This document shows positions 55,672-64,000 of a stretch of 64,000 bases of DNA, in pieces; within the stretch, counting starts at the first letter, position 1, and the number at the start of each line of letters is the position of its first letter. The notes under the pieces were generated by a model. It did no database searches. It had not been told where the DNA came from and was given only the letters and a program-made list of their open reading frames with translations. Origin of the DNA: Candidatus Nitrososphaera gargensis Ga9.2 (GTDB taxonomy: Archaea > Thermoproteota > Nitrososphaeria > Nitrososphaerales > Nitrososphaeraceae). The position numbers and the translations under genes are program-made. Location: contig NC_018719.1 in the NCBI RefSeq assembly GCF_000303155.1, forward strand, positions 1,054,001 to 1,118,000. Reading direction: 5' to 3'.

Positions 55672-56754
55672 ATGCGAGACATTGCGGCATCGCACAAGCT
55701 TGCGATCAAAAGATTTGCAGCAAAAAATCCGGTCTTTGTATGCGTAATATCATACACTGCTACGAGCGAAATCCCGGGGCTCACAGTCGCAGGTGCAAAT
55801 CCTGAGCTGGTGAAATACACGTCACCAGCAGACGCCGAGTTTCTGTACTATGGCCGCTGCAGATGCATAGATGCAGTTCCTGCAACGCCTGACGGTAAGC
55901 CTACACCCGCGCTCATTACCCGAGCGGCGCTTCAAGCGGCAGGGATCCCGCTCTTGGTGGTTGATGCGGGGGCAAAAGTCAAGCCTTCAATTCCCTGCGT
56001 ATCGTTTGGACTGGAGCCGGGCAGAAACATCGCGAATGAAAACGCGATGGACTATCATATGGTCGTGCAGGCGTTTGGGCACGGCGAGCTGCTTGGGAAG
56101 CAGCTGGCAGCCCTATCCGATCTGGTGGTAATTGGAGAGAGCATCCCCGGCGGCACTACCACTGCTCTCGCAGTGCTAGGCGCGCTTGGCATAGACGCAA
56201 GGTTCAAGGTAAGCAGCAGTATGCCGGAAAACCCCCATAGCTTGAAAAATAGCGTGGTTGCGTCTGCTACAAAGCGGGCTGGAAGCATCATCACCCGCTC
56301 GCCCTTTGAGGCGGTCGCGGCCTTTGGGGACCCGATGATGCCGTCAGTGGCCGGCATTGCAAGCGGCGCACTGGCAGCAGGAGGTAGGGTGATGCTTGCC
56401 GGGGGCACGCAAATGTCGGCAGTCGTTGCGATATTGAAGCGCATAGGCAGGCCCCTAAGCAGCCTCTGCATAGGCACTACCACATACGTGGCAAAGGACC
56501 CGTCCGCGGATCTGGCCGGCCTTGTCAAGGCAGCGTCAGGGCAGGTTCCTGTCCTGTCGTGCGATCTTCATCTTGGCGAATCGAGCAAGCCGGGGCTGCA
56601 GGCATTTGCAAAAGGCTTTGTCAAGGAGGGAGTCGGGGCAGGCGGCTCCTCGATAGCTGCCATGCTAAAATTGAGATGCAGGATAACCGGGGAAAAATTG
56701 CTGAAGGCGATAGAAAAAGAATACGAGACTTCTATAGGAACCGCGCGGCGCTAG
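55672..56754 (+). CDS. cobT: Nicotinate-nucleotide-dimethylbenzimidazole phosphoribosyltransferase-like (CobT, UPF0284)
   Basis: 360 residues. GLTVAGANPELVKYTSPADAE, IGESIPGGTTTALAVLGALG and AFGDPMMPSVAGIASGALAAGG with VMLAGGTQM are features of the archaeal CobT family (TIGR00303). It activates the lower base in cobamide synthesis; thaumarchaea make cobalamin. The gene follows the MBL gene by 2 bp, so three genes are in one operon without obvious shared function. Confidence 0.88.
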   Translation: MRDIAASHKLAIKRFAAKNPVFVCVISYTATSEIPGLTVAGANPELVKYTSPADAEFLYYGRCRCIDAVPATPDGKPTPALITRAALQAAGIPLLVVDAGAKVKPSIPCVSFGLEPGRNIANENAMDYHMVVQAFGHGELLGKQLAALSDLVVIGESIPGGTTTALAVLGALGIDARFKVSSSMPENPHSLKNSVVASATKRAGSIITRSPFEAVAAFGDPMMPSVAGIASGALAAGGRVMLAGGTQMSAVVAILKRIGRPLSSLCIGTTTYVAKDPSADLAGLVKAASGQVPVLSCDLHLGESSKPGLQAFAKGFVKEGVGAGGSSIAAMLKLRCRITGEKLLKAIEKEYETSIGTARR

Positions 56755-57092
56755 CCGATCACGTCCTTGACGCCAGTAAACATTTGGGACATTAACTGCT
56801 CCTGCAGCTTGTAAAAGTACGATTTCATGCCGATGCCACTTTCTGAATCTGCCTGCTGCTGGATTGCAGCTATCAGATGGGGTGCCATCCTGTTTGACAC
56901 TCGTATGTAGAACCTGCTCTTTATTCTGCCGTCTTGCGATATGACCAGCTCCCTTTTGAAGTCTTGCGGGGCGAGCTGCCTTGCCTTGGCATCGATGGCA
57001 GTGTACATGCTGACAAGAACCTCTGGCTTTACTCCCAGCTTGTCGCTGTCATCCATCGTAACATGATAGGTCGATATTCCTTGGTTTTGCAT
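56751..57092 (-). CDS. Hypothetical protein (113 aa)
   Basis: Starts ATG at 57090-57092. Mixed alpha/beta: STYHVTMDDSDKLGV, ELVISQDGRIKSRFYIRVSNRM and a C-terminal helix MKSYFYKLQEQLMS. Overlaps cobT by 4 bp at its end (convergent). Not recognised. Confidence 0.5.
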   Translation of the reverse strand: MQNQGISTYHVTMDDSDKLGVKPEVLVSMYTAIDAKARQLAPQDFKRELVISQDGRIKSRFYIRVSNRMAPHLIAAIQQQADSESGIGMKSYFYKLQEQLMSQMFTGVKDVIG

Positions 57093-57153
57093 CGAGTATG
57101 TGAATGCCGCATTGCGATAAAAACCGGTGATAGAACTTCAGCTTACCGTCTAG

Positions 57154-57768
57154 TCATATTGCCTTGATCTGAATCCTTCTCGATACATAGGGGCTTGCAG
57201 GGTCTACAAAGCGCCATTTCCTGTCAACGGCGCGGGTGATCCCTATCCTCGGGGTGGCCATAATGCGTATAGATTTGCTGATGCCAAATTCGATATGGAG
57301 CTCTGACTCGGGGTTGGTCATGTCGACTCCGTTTAGCGCGGACGATATGTTGAGGGCCTGTGTAAGCTTGCCAGGTCCCGATGTGAGCGAAAATGCGTCG
57401 TCGACAGGCCGCAGCTTTTTCATTATCTCGATGCCTTCGACAGGCTCTAGCCCGCGTATTAGGACTGCGCCTGCCTCTATTGTGCTCGATCTTGCAGAGA
57501 CGTTCACGCAAAAGTGGTTGCCATAAGTGAAATAGACATAGGCCCTTCCAACATCGCCAAACATCACTCTGTTTCTGGCCGTTGGGCCCATACATGCGTG
57601 GCTAGCTGGATCGTCGCTGTAGCCATAAGCCTCGGTCTCAACTATTGTGCCGGCAAGCCTGAAGATCCTGCCGTTCTCTCTGATGGTACGCACCAGCTTT
57701 TTGCCGACAAGGTCCCTTGCCACCACTTCGGTGGGCCGCCGGTAAAATGAGATTGGCGGGCAGCTCAC
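57154..57768 (-). CDS. 3-methyladenine DNA glycosylase (AAG/MPG family)
   Basis: 204 residues. AAG motifs: RRPTEVVARDLVGKKLVR, catalytic TIVETEAYGYSDDPASHAC (Glu), YVYFTYGNHFCVNV, GAVLIRGLEP and TSGPGKLTQALNI. It removes alkylated purines in base-excision repair. ATGA overlap with the uracil-DNA glycosylase gene (57765-57768) gives an operon of two repair glycosylases. Confidence 0.93.
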   Translation of the reverse strand: MSCPPISFYRRPTEVVARDLVGKKLVRTIRENGRIFRLAGTIVETEAYGYSDDPASHACMGPTARNRVMFGDVGRAYVYFTYGNHFCVNVSARSSTIEAGAVLIRGLEPVEGIEIMKKLRPVDDAFSLTSGPGKLTQALNISSALNGVDMTNPESELHIEFGISKSIRIMATPRIGITRAVDRKWRFVDPASPYVSRRIQIKAI

Positions 57769-58361
57769 AGATAATCCTCCATAGAGTGCTTGCCTTCTTC
57801 TTTTTTGATCTCATTTGCCAGCTTTTTCAGGTCTGCTTCAAGCGCTGAAAGGAGGTTCTTATTGTATATGGCGGCCGCTGGATGGAATGTCAGAAAATAT
57901 TTCTGGCCGGCCCTTTCTACTATCTTGCCCCTGTTTGCAGTTATTGAGCCTCCGCCAAGGAGCGAAGAGTATGCAGTCCTTCCAAGTATGCATATGACCT
58001 TTGGCCTTATCAGCGCGATCTGCCTGTCAAGGTACGGTCTGCAAGCGGTTACTTCGTCTTCCTCTGGCACCCTATTGTTCGGGGGCCTGCACTTTACCAC
58101 GTTTGTGATGAATACCTGCGACCTCCCAATGCCTGCCTTTTCAAGCAGGTTATCAAGGACTCTGCCGGCGGCACCTACAAACGGCCTGCCTTTCTCGTCC
58201 TCGCTCTTGCCAGGAGCCTCGCCTATGAACATTATTTTGGCCGACAGTTGGCCCTCACCGGGCACAGCGTTCTTTCTGCTTCTTGATAGCTTGCAAAGCG
58301 GGCAGCCTCTGACCTCTGCTGCCACCTTTTCAAGTGAATCGTGCTGCTTTTGAGCCGCCAC
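57765..58361 (-). CDS. Uracil-DNA glycosylase, family 4 (Fe-S)
   Basis: 198 residues from a GTG start. Four cluster cysteines: CPLCKLS near the N-terminus, then CRPPNN and CRPYLD. Motif A is IGEAPGKSEDEKGRPFVG with GEAPG, and the C-terminal motif is FHPAAAI. Removes uracil from DNA, including deaminated cytosines. The operon with AAG is a neat repair pair. Confidence 0.94.
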   Translation of the reverse strand: MAAQKQHDSLEKVAAEVRGCPLCKLSRSRKNAVPGEGQLSAKIMFIGEAPGKSEDEKGRPFVGAAGRVLDNLLEKAGIGRSQVFITNVVKCRPPNNRVPEEDEVTACRPYLDRQIALIRPKVICILGRTAYSSLLGGGSITANRGKIVERAGQKYFLTFHPAAAIYNKNLLSALEADLKKLANEIKKEEGKHSMEDYL

Positions 58362-58383
58362 AAAATGTCATCTCCTTGATAAC

Positions 58384-58656
58384 TTAAGAAACATTGCCTT
58401 TCCTCTTTCTCATAAACCCTATCACGACTAGCATAATGCCGGCCACGACGCCGTAGACAGAGTAAACGTACGAATTGGTGACAATCGAGCAGTTCCTTTC
58501 CATTTCTTCAAGCTGCGTTGGTGCCAAGACCGACCTGTCTACAAGCGCAAGATCGGACAAGCACCTGACGCCCTGAAAGTTCAGATAGATTGCAATCGCG
58601 CCGCTGACTGATAGGATTATTACCCCAACGTAAAGGTATCTTCTTGCGGATGCCAA
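58384..58656 (-). CDS. Small membrane protein with two TM segments
   Basis: 90 residues. TM1 (YVGVIILSVSGAIAIYL) and TM2 (VYSVYGVVAGIMLVVIGFM) flank a polar loop with two Cys (VRCLSDL, ERNCSIV), which may form a disulfide outside the cell; basic C-terminal tail MRKRKGN. It starts 2 bp after the SirB1-like gene and 22 bp before the UDG gene, so it belongs to that transcript. Confidence 0.6.
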   Translation of the reverse strand: MASARRYLYVGVIILSVSGAIAIYLNFQGVRCLSDLALVDRSVLAPTQLEEMERNCSIVTNSYVYSVYGVVAGIMLVVIGFMRKRKGNVS

Positions 58657-58657
58657 G

Positions 58658-59548
58658 TCATTTCGCGCCCGATCTGATCTGGCGGATTATGTCAAGTATG
58701 TCGTCTGCATCCTCTGCCTCTGGGTTTATCTCAAGATATGAATTCAGTATTTTTAGCGCCTCTGACGGATCGCCCTTTTTCAAAAGCATTATGCCCTTGT
58801 CCCTTATTGCGTCCGGGTTGTATTGGTCGATAGCAAGCACCATTTCGTTTGCGATGCCGTACCTGTCTATGTCCTGAGCTTCGTAGTAGCTGCCCTTTAG
58901 GTTGTTCAGCATTCTGATTATCACCTGAGCGGACGTTGCCTTTTCCACCAGAGCGTGGGTTAGGGGTATGTTCTGCCGCGGGTATGTCTGGTCGAGCAAA
59001 GCCTTTAGCGAATAGTCGTCCATGATCCTGCCGCCGTTGAAAGGGTCAACAATTATTTCGCCGCTGTTATCTTCAAGCACGTGCTTTATCAAAAAGTGGC
59101 CGGGGAAATTCACCGGGTGCATCTTGAAGCTCGCCGCGCGAGCGATGCGCAGGTATAGTATTGCAAGCGTAATCGGGATTCCTGTCTTGTGCTCAATAAC
59201 CACGTTGAGGTAGCTGTTCAGCGGGTTGTAATAGTCATCAGTGTTTGCCTTGAACTTGTGCACGTTGAACAGGTAGTCATTTATCTTGTCTATTATCTGG
59301 GTCGGCCGCCGGGGCGTGCTGAGGGTTTTCTTGATCAGCTGCGCCACCTCATCTCCCATGGAGTCTATCTTTGCCAGTGTAGCTGGGACATCAAGGTTGG
59401 GGTATGCTAGAATCCTCGCAAGATGCAATGCATATTCTGCTAGCCTGTCTGTGTCGTCAGATGACGTTACATCTTTGACGACGCTACTCTTCCAATCCTG
59501 AATCAAAGAATCAATGTTGTTATTGACGGCCACTTGTACCTCTCTCAA
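58658..59548 (-). CDS. SirB1/transglutaminase-like core domain with C-terminal TPR
   Basis: 296 residues. Transglut_core2-type middle: YNPLNSYLNVVIEHKTGIPITLAILYL, MHPVNFPGHFLIKHVLED, IIVDPFNGGRIMDD, the SirB1 pattern in which the Cys of transglutaminase is replaced (here Thr/Pro), so it is probably non-enzymatic. The last 60 residues hold a TPR-like helix pair (GDPSEALKILNSYLEINPEAED). It binds partner proteins (inference). Confidence 0.82.
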   Translation of the reverse strand: MREVQVAVNNNIDSLIQDWKSSVVKDVTSSDDTDRLAEYALHLARILAYPNLDVPATLAKIDSMGDEVAQLIKKTLSTPRRPTQIIDKINDYLFNVHKFKANTDDYYNPLNSYLNVVIEHKTGIPITLAILYLRIARAASFKMHPVNFPGHFLIKHVLEDNSGEIIVDPFNGGRIMDDYSLKALLDQTYPRQNIPLTHALVEKATSAQVIIRMLNNLKGSYYEAQDIDRYGIANEMVLAIDQYNPDAIRDKGIMLLKKGDPSEALKILNSYLEINPEAEDADDILDIIRQIRSGAK

Positions 59549-59730
59549 GCGAGAGGCATATATTTATGTCAATCATGGCTGACGGTGCTTAAAAACGCGT
59601 TAATAAAATCCATTATCATAAAATATTGTTTTTACGTTATTATTCTTTGCTTTTCACCAAACCAAAATACTGCCGGATTGGGAAAAATTAAGCTAAATAC
59701 TTTTATTCAAACTTCCTAGCCTTCACTTCC

Positions 59731-61221
59731 ATGGCAGACGGTAAAGTGAAAACTCTGAGTTCCAAGATCGCTGTACTGGGTCTGGCTTCTGTGCTAGCTG
59801 CGCTTGTCGCCATTAATTTCTCTGGCACGGCGCTCGCTTACACGCCTGACGACCCAGCTGCAGTATATCATTTGTGGGAAACAGACGAAGAAGGCAACTA
59901 TGTGCTAGATGAAGAAGGAAACCTGATACCTGCAGCAATAGACACTGGCGACCATGCATGGATGCTGACATCGTCCGCGCTGGTGCTTATGATGACTCCT
60001 GCGGGTCTGGCCATGTTCTATGGAGGTCTGGCGAGGCAAAAGAACGCTGTGAACACCATCCACATGGTCTTCATAACCACAGGTGTGATTGCAGTACAGT
60101 TCACTCTGTGGGGCTACAGTCTGGCCTTTGGACCTGACGCTACGGGGCACGGGTTCATTGGAACACTTGACTGGGCAGGATTGCAGAACGTACTCCATGA
60201 CGCACCCTCCAGCCAGTATGCTGTCACAATACCACACACCTCGTTTGTCGTATTCCAGATGATGTTCGCCATCATCACTCCAGCACTGATTGTAGCATCG
60301 GTGGCAGAGAGGATGAAGTTCAGCGCGTTCATTATCTTTATCGTAATCTGGGCAACGTTTGTCTATGACTTTGCAGCACACTGGACTTGGCAGATTGCGG
60401 CACCTGACAACTATGGAAGGAACCCTGACTACTGTGGCTTTGGATGGACTGGATGTCTAGGTTCTCTAGACTTTGCAGGCGGAACGGTCATACACATCAC
60501 GTCTGGCTGGTCTGGACTTGTAATTGCCCTCATGCTTGGACGCAGGCTGGGATATGGCAAGATGCCAATGGAGCCGCACAATGTATCTCTGGTAGTGCTC
60601 GGTGCAGCTCTACTGTGGGTAGGATGGTTCGGCTTCAACGCTGGTTCTGCGGGTGCAGCGGCTACCAACGCTAGCAGCGCGTTCATGGCAACCCAGATTG
60701 CAACAGGCATGGCAGCAGTAACATGGGCTTTGGTCTCGTGGGGACACACTGGAAGGCCCTCGACGGTTGGTGCAGCATCTGGTGCAGTAGCAGGGCTTGT
60801 GGCAATCACGCCAGCAGCCGGATTCGTTTCGCCAATGTCTGCAATAGTGATTGGCATTCTGGCTGGCATTGTCTGTTACGCAGCAGTGGCGTTCAAGAAC
60901 CGGAGAAAGTGGGACGACGCACTGGATACCTGGGCCGTACACGGCATCGGTGGTCTTGCAGGCGCTATCCTTACAGGCGTGTTCGCAGAAGCGAGGTTCA
61001 CTTCGTGGGGCGACAATGGCCTAGCATTCGGCAACCCTGCCCAGCTGTATGAAAACGCTGTTGGCGCGTTTGCAGCTCTAGCATGGGCAATGGGCATCAC
61101 TGCAATCATTATCAAGGTAATGGATGTAGTGTGGCCAGGAGGCATAAGGGTCACTCCAAAGGAAGAAGAGATAGGCCTTGACTTGGCGCAGCACGGAGAA
61201 AGGGCGTACGTGACAGGGTAA
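59731..61221 (+). CDS. amt: Ammonium transporter Amt
   Basis: 496 residues. Signal-like first TM, then 11 TM helices: DHAWMLTSSALVLMMTPAGLA, FYGGLARQKNAVN, FVYDFAAHWTWQ, GGTVIHITSGWSGLV with the pore His, and VHGIGGLAGAILTGVFAE with the second His. It takes up ammonium, the energy substrate of ammonia-oxidising archaea. TATA-like AGCTAAATACTTTTATTC lies about 30 nt before the start. The acidic loop after TM1 (about 35-60) is a thaumarchaeal-like insertion. Confidence 0.95.
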   Translation: MADGKVKTLSSKIAVLGLASVLAALVAINFSGTALAYTPDDPAAVYHLWETDEEGNYVLDEEGNLIPAAIDTGDHAWMLTSSALVLMMTPAGLAMFYGGLARQKNAVNTIHMVFITTGVIAVQFTLWGYSLAFGPDATGHGFIGTLDWAGLQNVLHDAPSSQYAVTIPHTSFVVFQMMFAIITPALIVASVAERMKFSAFIIFIVIWATFVYDFAAHWTWQIAAPDNYGRNPDYCGFGWTGCLGSLDFAGGTVIHITSGWSGLVIALMLGRRLGYGKMPMEPHNVSLVVLGAALLWVGWFGFNAGSAGAAATNASSAFMATQIATGMAAVTWALVSWGHTGRPSTVGAASGAVAGLVAITPAAGFVSPMSAIVIGILAGIVCYAAVAFKNRRKWDDALDTWAVHGIGGLAGAILTGVFAEARFTSWGDNGLAFGNPAQLYENAVGAFAALAWAMGITAIIIKVMDVVWPGGIRVTPKEEEIGLDLAQHGERAYVTG

Positions 61222-61377
61222 GGAAAACTTACCTTTTTCTTCTTTTTTATATTTTTGATCCGCAGCTTATTGTCAAGTCTGCATGTTAGAGCTAAAAAGT
61301 GCTCCTTTTGTTGGCGCGGGCGCACAATCTTGAGAGACAATAAATATTATATCTTAGTATTCGTAATTGCTTTCAGC

Positions 61378-61563
61378 ATGAGTGCTCGGGGCAAATTTAC
61401 GGCCGGCCAGACATGGGGAGCTTTGAAAAAAGCGTGGAAGGGCTACAAGATCGCCAAGGTGCAGAATGACAAGACAAAGATGACAGAGTATGCCAGAAAG
61501 ATCAAAACTCTGCAAGGCGAGCTTGGAATAAAGCAGTCCTCGTTCCCCGAAATCGGCATCTGA
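61378..61563 (+). CDS. Small basic protein (61 aa)
   Basis: ATG at 61378; the TATA AATATTATATC (61343-61353) lies about 30 nt before it, so the longer frame from 61255 is unlikely. The sequence is a charged helix rich in Lys with Gly (MSARGKFTAGQTWG, KVQNDKTKMTEYARK) and a C-terminal SSFPEIGI. It converges with the antiporter gene, 2 bp apart. Not recognised; likely conserved in thaumarchaea. Confidence 0.65.
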   Translation: MSARGKFTAGQTWGALKKAWKGYKIAKVQNDKTKMTEYARKIKTLQGELGIKQSSFPEIGI

Positions 61564-61565
61564 TA

Positions 61566-62732
61566 TCACTCGTACACTGCGACGACCCTGCTTCCAAGCT
61601 TCACCAGCATGGGGCCTATGAACGTCGTCAGAGCAACCGCCATCCCTATTATTGGAAAGAGCATGCTGCTGATGACTCCAAGGTCCTGACCGGTTTTTAG
61701 CACGATGAACGAAAACTCGCCCAACTGGGCCATGCTCAGGCCGATGCCTATTGCAAACGATTTATCAAATCCCATTAATCTGGTGCCGGCGTACACCGCG
61801 CCAAACTTGCCAAAGATCGTCACAAGTGTGATTATCGCCACCGGAACCCAGTACACAGAAATCAGCGAAAGATCCATCAGCGCGCCTATCGTGACAAAGA
61901 ATATCGCAGTGAAGATTTCCCTTATGGGAGAGATCATGACGGATATCTGCTCTGAGAACTTGCTGCCGGCAATGATCACGCCTGCCAAGAACGCGCCGGT
62001 GGCTGCCGAGAACCCGAGCTCGTATGAAAGGAATGCAAGCCCAAACGCCGTGCCAAGGGCGAACATGATGGTTATCTCATAGCGCTCCAGCTTGGCGATC
62101 AGCGCAAATATTCTGGGCATGACGAGGATGCCTACGCCTATCGTGCCGCCGATAAAGAGCCCTATCTCGCCCATAGTCACAATGATCTCGGTGAACGCGA
62201 ACGAGCCACTGACGACGCCCGCATGCATTGCGCTTAATATCAGGATTGCCACCAGATCCTCGATCACGAGCACGCCTATCATGAGGATGGCAGACATGCT
62301 CTCCATCTTGCCCATGTCTTCGAGGACCTTCACAATTATGGCTGTCGAGCTTATCGAGAGGGCGGCCGCCAGAAACATGGCGTCATAGAACGACCAGCCA
62401 AGGGCGCTTCCAACTGCAAAGCCTATGGCAAGCATCACGAGAACTTCGATCACTGCGATGCTGGTCCCTATCCTGCCTATGGCGCGCAGCTGGCCCAAGG
62501 GGAACGAGAGGCCGACTCCAAAGAGCAAGAGGACGATCGCAATGTCGGAAAAGTTGTTCAGCATCTCTGTGTCCTTAATGAGGCTAAACGGCCCGAAAGG
62601 GCCTATGAGAATGCCTGCGATAAGGAACCCTAGAACCATCGGCTGCTTGAGAACGTATGCAAGTGCGCCAACCGCCGAGCATACCAACAGCAGGTATCCT
62701 AGGTCTCCTACAAGCTCGATTCCGACAGTCAA
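61566..62732 (-). CDS. CPA2 (Kef-type) cation/proton antiporter
   Basis: 388 residues from a TTG start, about 12 TM helices without the C-terminal RCK domain found in K+ efflux systems. Conserved stretches: GFLIAGILIGP, DIAIVLLLFGVGLSFPLGQL, AAALSISSTAIIVKVL with the family's key residues, GVLVIEDLVAI with Asp-Glu, and SYELGFSAATGAFLAGVIIAG. It exchanges Na+ or K+ for H+ across the membrane. Confidence 0.9.
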   Translation of the reverse strand: MTVGIELVGDLGYLLLVCSAVGALAYVLKQPMVLGFLIAGILIGPFGPFSLIKDTEMLNNFSDIAIVLLLFGVGLSFPLGQLRAIGRIGTSIAVIEVLVMLAIGFAVGSALGWSFYDAMFLAAALSISSTAIIVKVLEDMGKMESMSAILMIGVLVIEDLVAILILSAMHAGVVSGSFAFTEIIVTMGEIGLFIGGTIGVGILVMPRIFALIAKLERYEITIMFALGTAFGLAFLSYELGFSAATGAFLAGVIIAGSKFSEQISVMISPIREIFTAIFFVTIGALMDLSLISVYWVPVAIITLVTIFGKFGAVYAGTRLMGFDKSFAIGIGLSMAQLGEFSFIVLKTGQDLGVISSMLFPIIGMAVALTTFIGPMLVKLGSRVVAVYE

Positions 62733-62882
62733 TCAACAGAACAAGCTTTTTTGGTTGCTTTATAACACAGAGTCAAGATTACTCGACGTTTCGGTACTAA
62801 AAAGTAAATACTAGCCCGATCTCGATCCAATGGGGTCTTTCGATCTATTATCTCATGACAGCAATGATGAAAACAACCACAA
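62733..62882. other. Intergenic, 150 bp
   Basis: Holds the antiporter promoter on one side (CTTTATAACAC, about 62758) and an AT-rich stretch before the decayed beta-propeller gene. Nothing else. Confidence 0.35.
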
Positions 62883-63892
62883 ATGGTTAAAACTAGAGGA
62901 AGCTATGGTCATCTTAAAATAAGTTGCTGGATTAATAGTGAGAAGCTTGTTATTCTAATAGGTCTATTGTTTCAAATTAGTTTGGTTTTGTTGGCGTTTC
63001 ATCCAATAGCTGCGGACACACAAGGACAGACAAAAGGTACCATTAATCATGCAACAAACCTTAGTCTGACTGGTACCGCAATATATCCGGCCGTGGCTGC
63101 TTCTAGTAACAATGTCTATGTAGCGTGGACGGATTATTTTGTTGGAAATGACGAAATATTATTCAGAAAGAGTGATGATAGCAGCGCGACATTTAGAAAT
63201 ATTATAAACCTGAGCAAGAATCCGGGGTCGTCGCAACGTCCGCAGATAGTTGCTGCTGGAAACTATGCATATGTACTATGGAACGATAACACTTACGATG
63301 GGACTTGGAATATACTTTTCAAAAGCATCCGCACCAAAATACTACTTCCGTCGACAATACAATAAATCTGAGTGGAACTATTATCAATTATGAAGGAAGG
63401 AACGCTACATCCGTCAGTTAGTGGCACCTGTAATGGCCGTTTCTGGCGAAAATATCTACATCACATGGCAATCCTGTCTCGTGATCGACGATAGCGCACC
63501 CTGTGCTGAGAGTATTTTGTTTACTAAAAGCGACGATAATGGGACTACATTTGATAAGCCTATAATACTTTTTGAGGGGGTTGAGGCGGCGCAGGCTAGA
63601 ATGACCATAGCCCACGACCATCTTAGTGGCCAAGATAATGTCGCTATTATCTGGTAGCATCCGGCGAGTATACCGATGAAATATTGTTCAGGCAAAGTAC
63701 TGATAGTGGAAGACCTTTGGAAAGATCGCTACAATTAGCGCAGGTGGCGGCAATTTAGAAGAAAGATCGGGCAAGAACATACATGCACCTGTGAGGACTA
63801 TCAGATTGTTGCAGAAGGAAACTTTGTCTATGTAGCTTGGAGCGGACTTACTTTTCCATCTGCTCTCTGTAATGTACAAATCATGCACTAAG
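62883..63892 (+). pseudogene. Secreted sialidase/BNR-type beta-propeller gene, heavily frameshifted
   Basis: The first piece (62883-63365) has a signal-like segment and blades with the repeat YVAWTDYF, DEILFRKSDDSSATF, NIINLSKNPG. Further pieces continue in other frames: SPVMAVSGENIYITWQ (63421-63657), YTDEILFRQSTDSG (about 63663-63755), FGKIATISAGGGN (about 63716-63831) and ENFVYVAWSG-like near 63800-63890. At least four frame changes and several stops break it. The repeated (I)LFRKSxDxGxTF units identify the fold. Confidence 0.8.
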
Positions 63893-63927
63893 ATTATATA
63901 CAAGCTTTTACTTTGGTGCTGATACAT

Positions 63928-64000
63928 TTGCAATCTCGACAGCAAAAAGAAGCCGAGGTTATAAGCGAGATTCTGCTCAAGGCGGCCAGCGAGCCAGAAT
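63928..64000 (+). CDS. Winged-helix regulator, N-terminal part (runs off right edge)
   Basis: TTG at 63928, 25 codons visible (MQSRQQKEAEVISEILL). The spacing of QKEAEVISEILLKAAS resembles the start of the HTH_45 regulators in this window. TATATAC at 63895-63901 is about 28 nt upstream. Too short to be sure. Confidence 0.45.
   Translation, partial: MQSRQQKEAEVISEILLKAASEPE

Overview
The window looks like a chromosomal segment of a soil-type ammonia-oxidising archaeon (Thaumarchaeota/Nitrososphaerota, probably a Nitrososphaera relative). It carries an Amt ammonium transporter, a TFB, aIF1/SUI1, Sec61-beta, L40e, an archaeal-type RNase P RNA, F420 genes (cofC, cofD), an archaeal CobT, a 3-hydroxyacyl-CoA dehydrogenase of the kind used in the thaumarchaeal 3-hydroxypropionate/4-hydroxybutyrate cycle, many C2H2 zinc-finger micro-proteins, and many leaderless genes with a TATA box about 25-35 nt before the start. 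The species assignment is inference.

Region 1 (1 to about 8,900) is the right end of an integrated tailed-virus (caudovirus-type) provirus that continues off the left edge. From right to left it has a tyrosine integrase, an orphan VapB-like antitoxin, zinc-binding small proteins, a small terminase subunit, a large terminase split into separate ATPase and nuclease genes, a divergent control region with two perfect dyads, and a translationally coupled operon of unknown genes. By hand count it holds about 31 copies of the palindrome TGGCCA, against about 14 in the other 55 kb, and the excess stops at the integrase. It is also unusually rich in triplet microsatellites, including a run of 14 consecutive stop codons.

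Region 2 (8.9-17.7 kb): a PurD-like ATP-grasp gene interrupted by a LAGLIDADG intein, a stand-alone Lrp ligand-binding domain, an SDR, tRNA-Ala(CGC), a hydantoinase/dihydroorotase, MscL, a DUF5654 protein without a usable start codon, and rpiA with a 16-bp inverted repeat beside its TATA box.

Region 3 (17.7-30 kb): a DUF74 (YbjQ) pseudogene, a 608-bp element with perfect 48-bp terminal inverted repeats, then information-processing and cofactor genes: tfb, SUI1, Sec61-beta, DUF2070, cofC/cofD, a PUA protein and an RNA m5C methyltransferase.

Region 4 (30-46 kb): a Dam-type methylase, the RNase P RNA, Tsr3, an XPB-like helicase facing a PD-(D/E)XK-like protein, 3-hydroxyacyl-CoA dehydrogenase, an unidentified multi-helix structured RNA of about 240 nt, SAH hydrolase, tRNA-Val(CAC), L40e, cupin, SIMPL and a beta-propeller secreted protein.

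Region 5 (46-54.3 kb) is accessory and more AT-rich: a frameshifted gene, a response regulator, a second orphan DNA methylase, and an island in which two paralogous winged-helix genes flank an orphan ParB-like gene and three secreted glycine-repeat proteins. Region 6 (54.3-64 kb) returns to housekeeping genes (NnrE, MBL hydrolase, CobT, two base-excision glycosylases, SirB1-like, Amt, CPA2 antiporter) and ends with a decayed beta-propeller gene.
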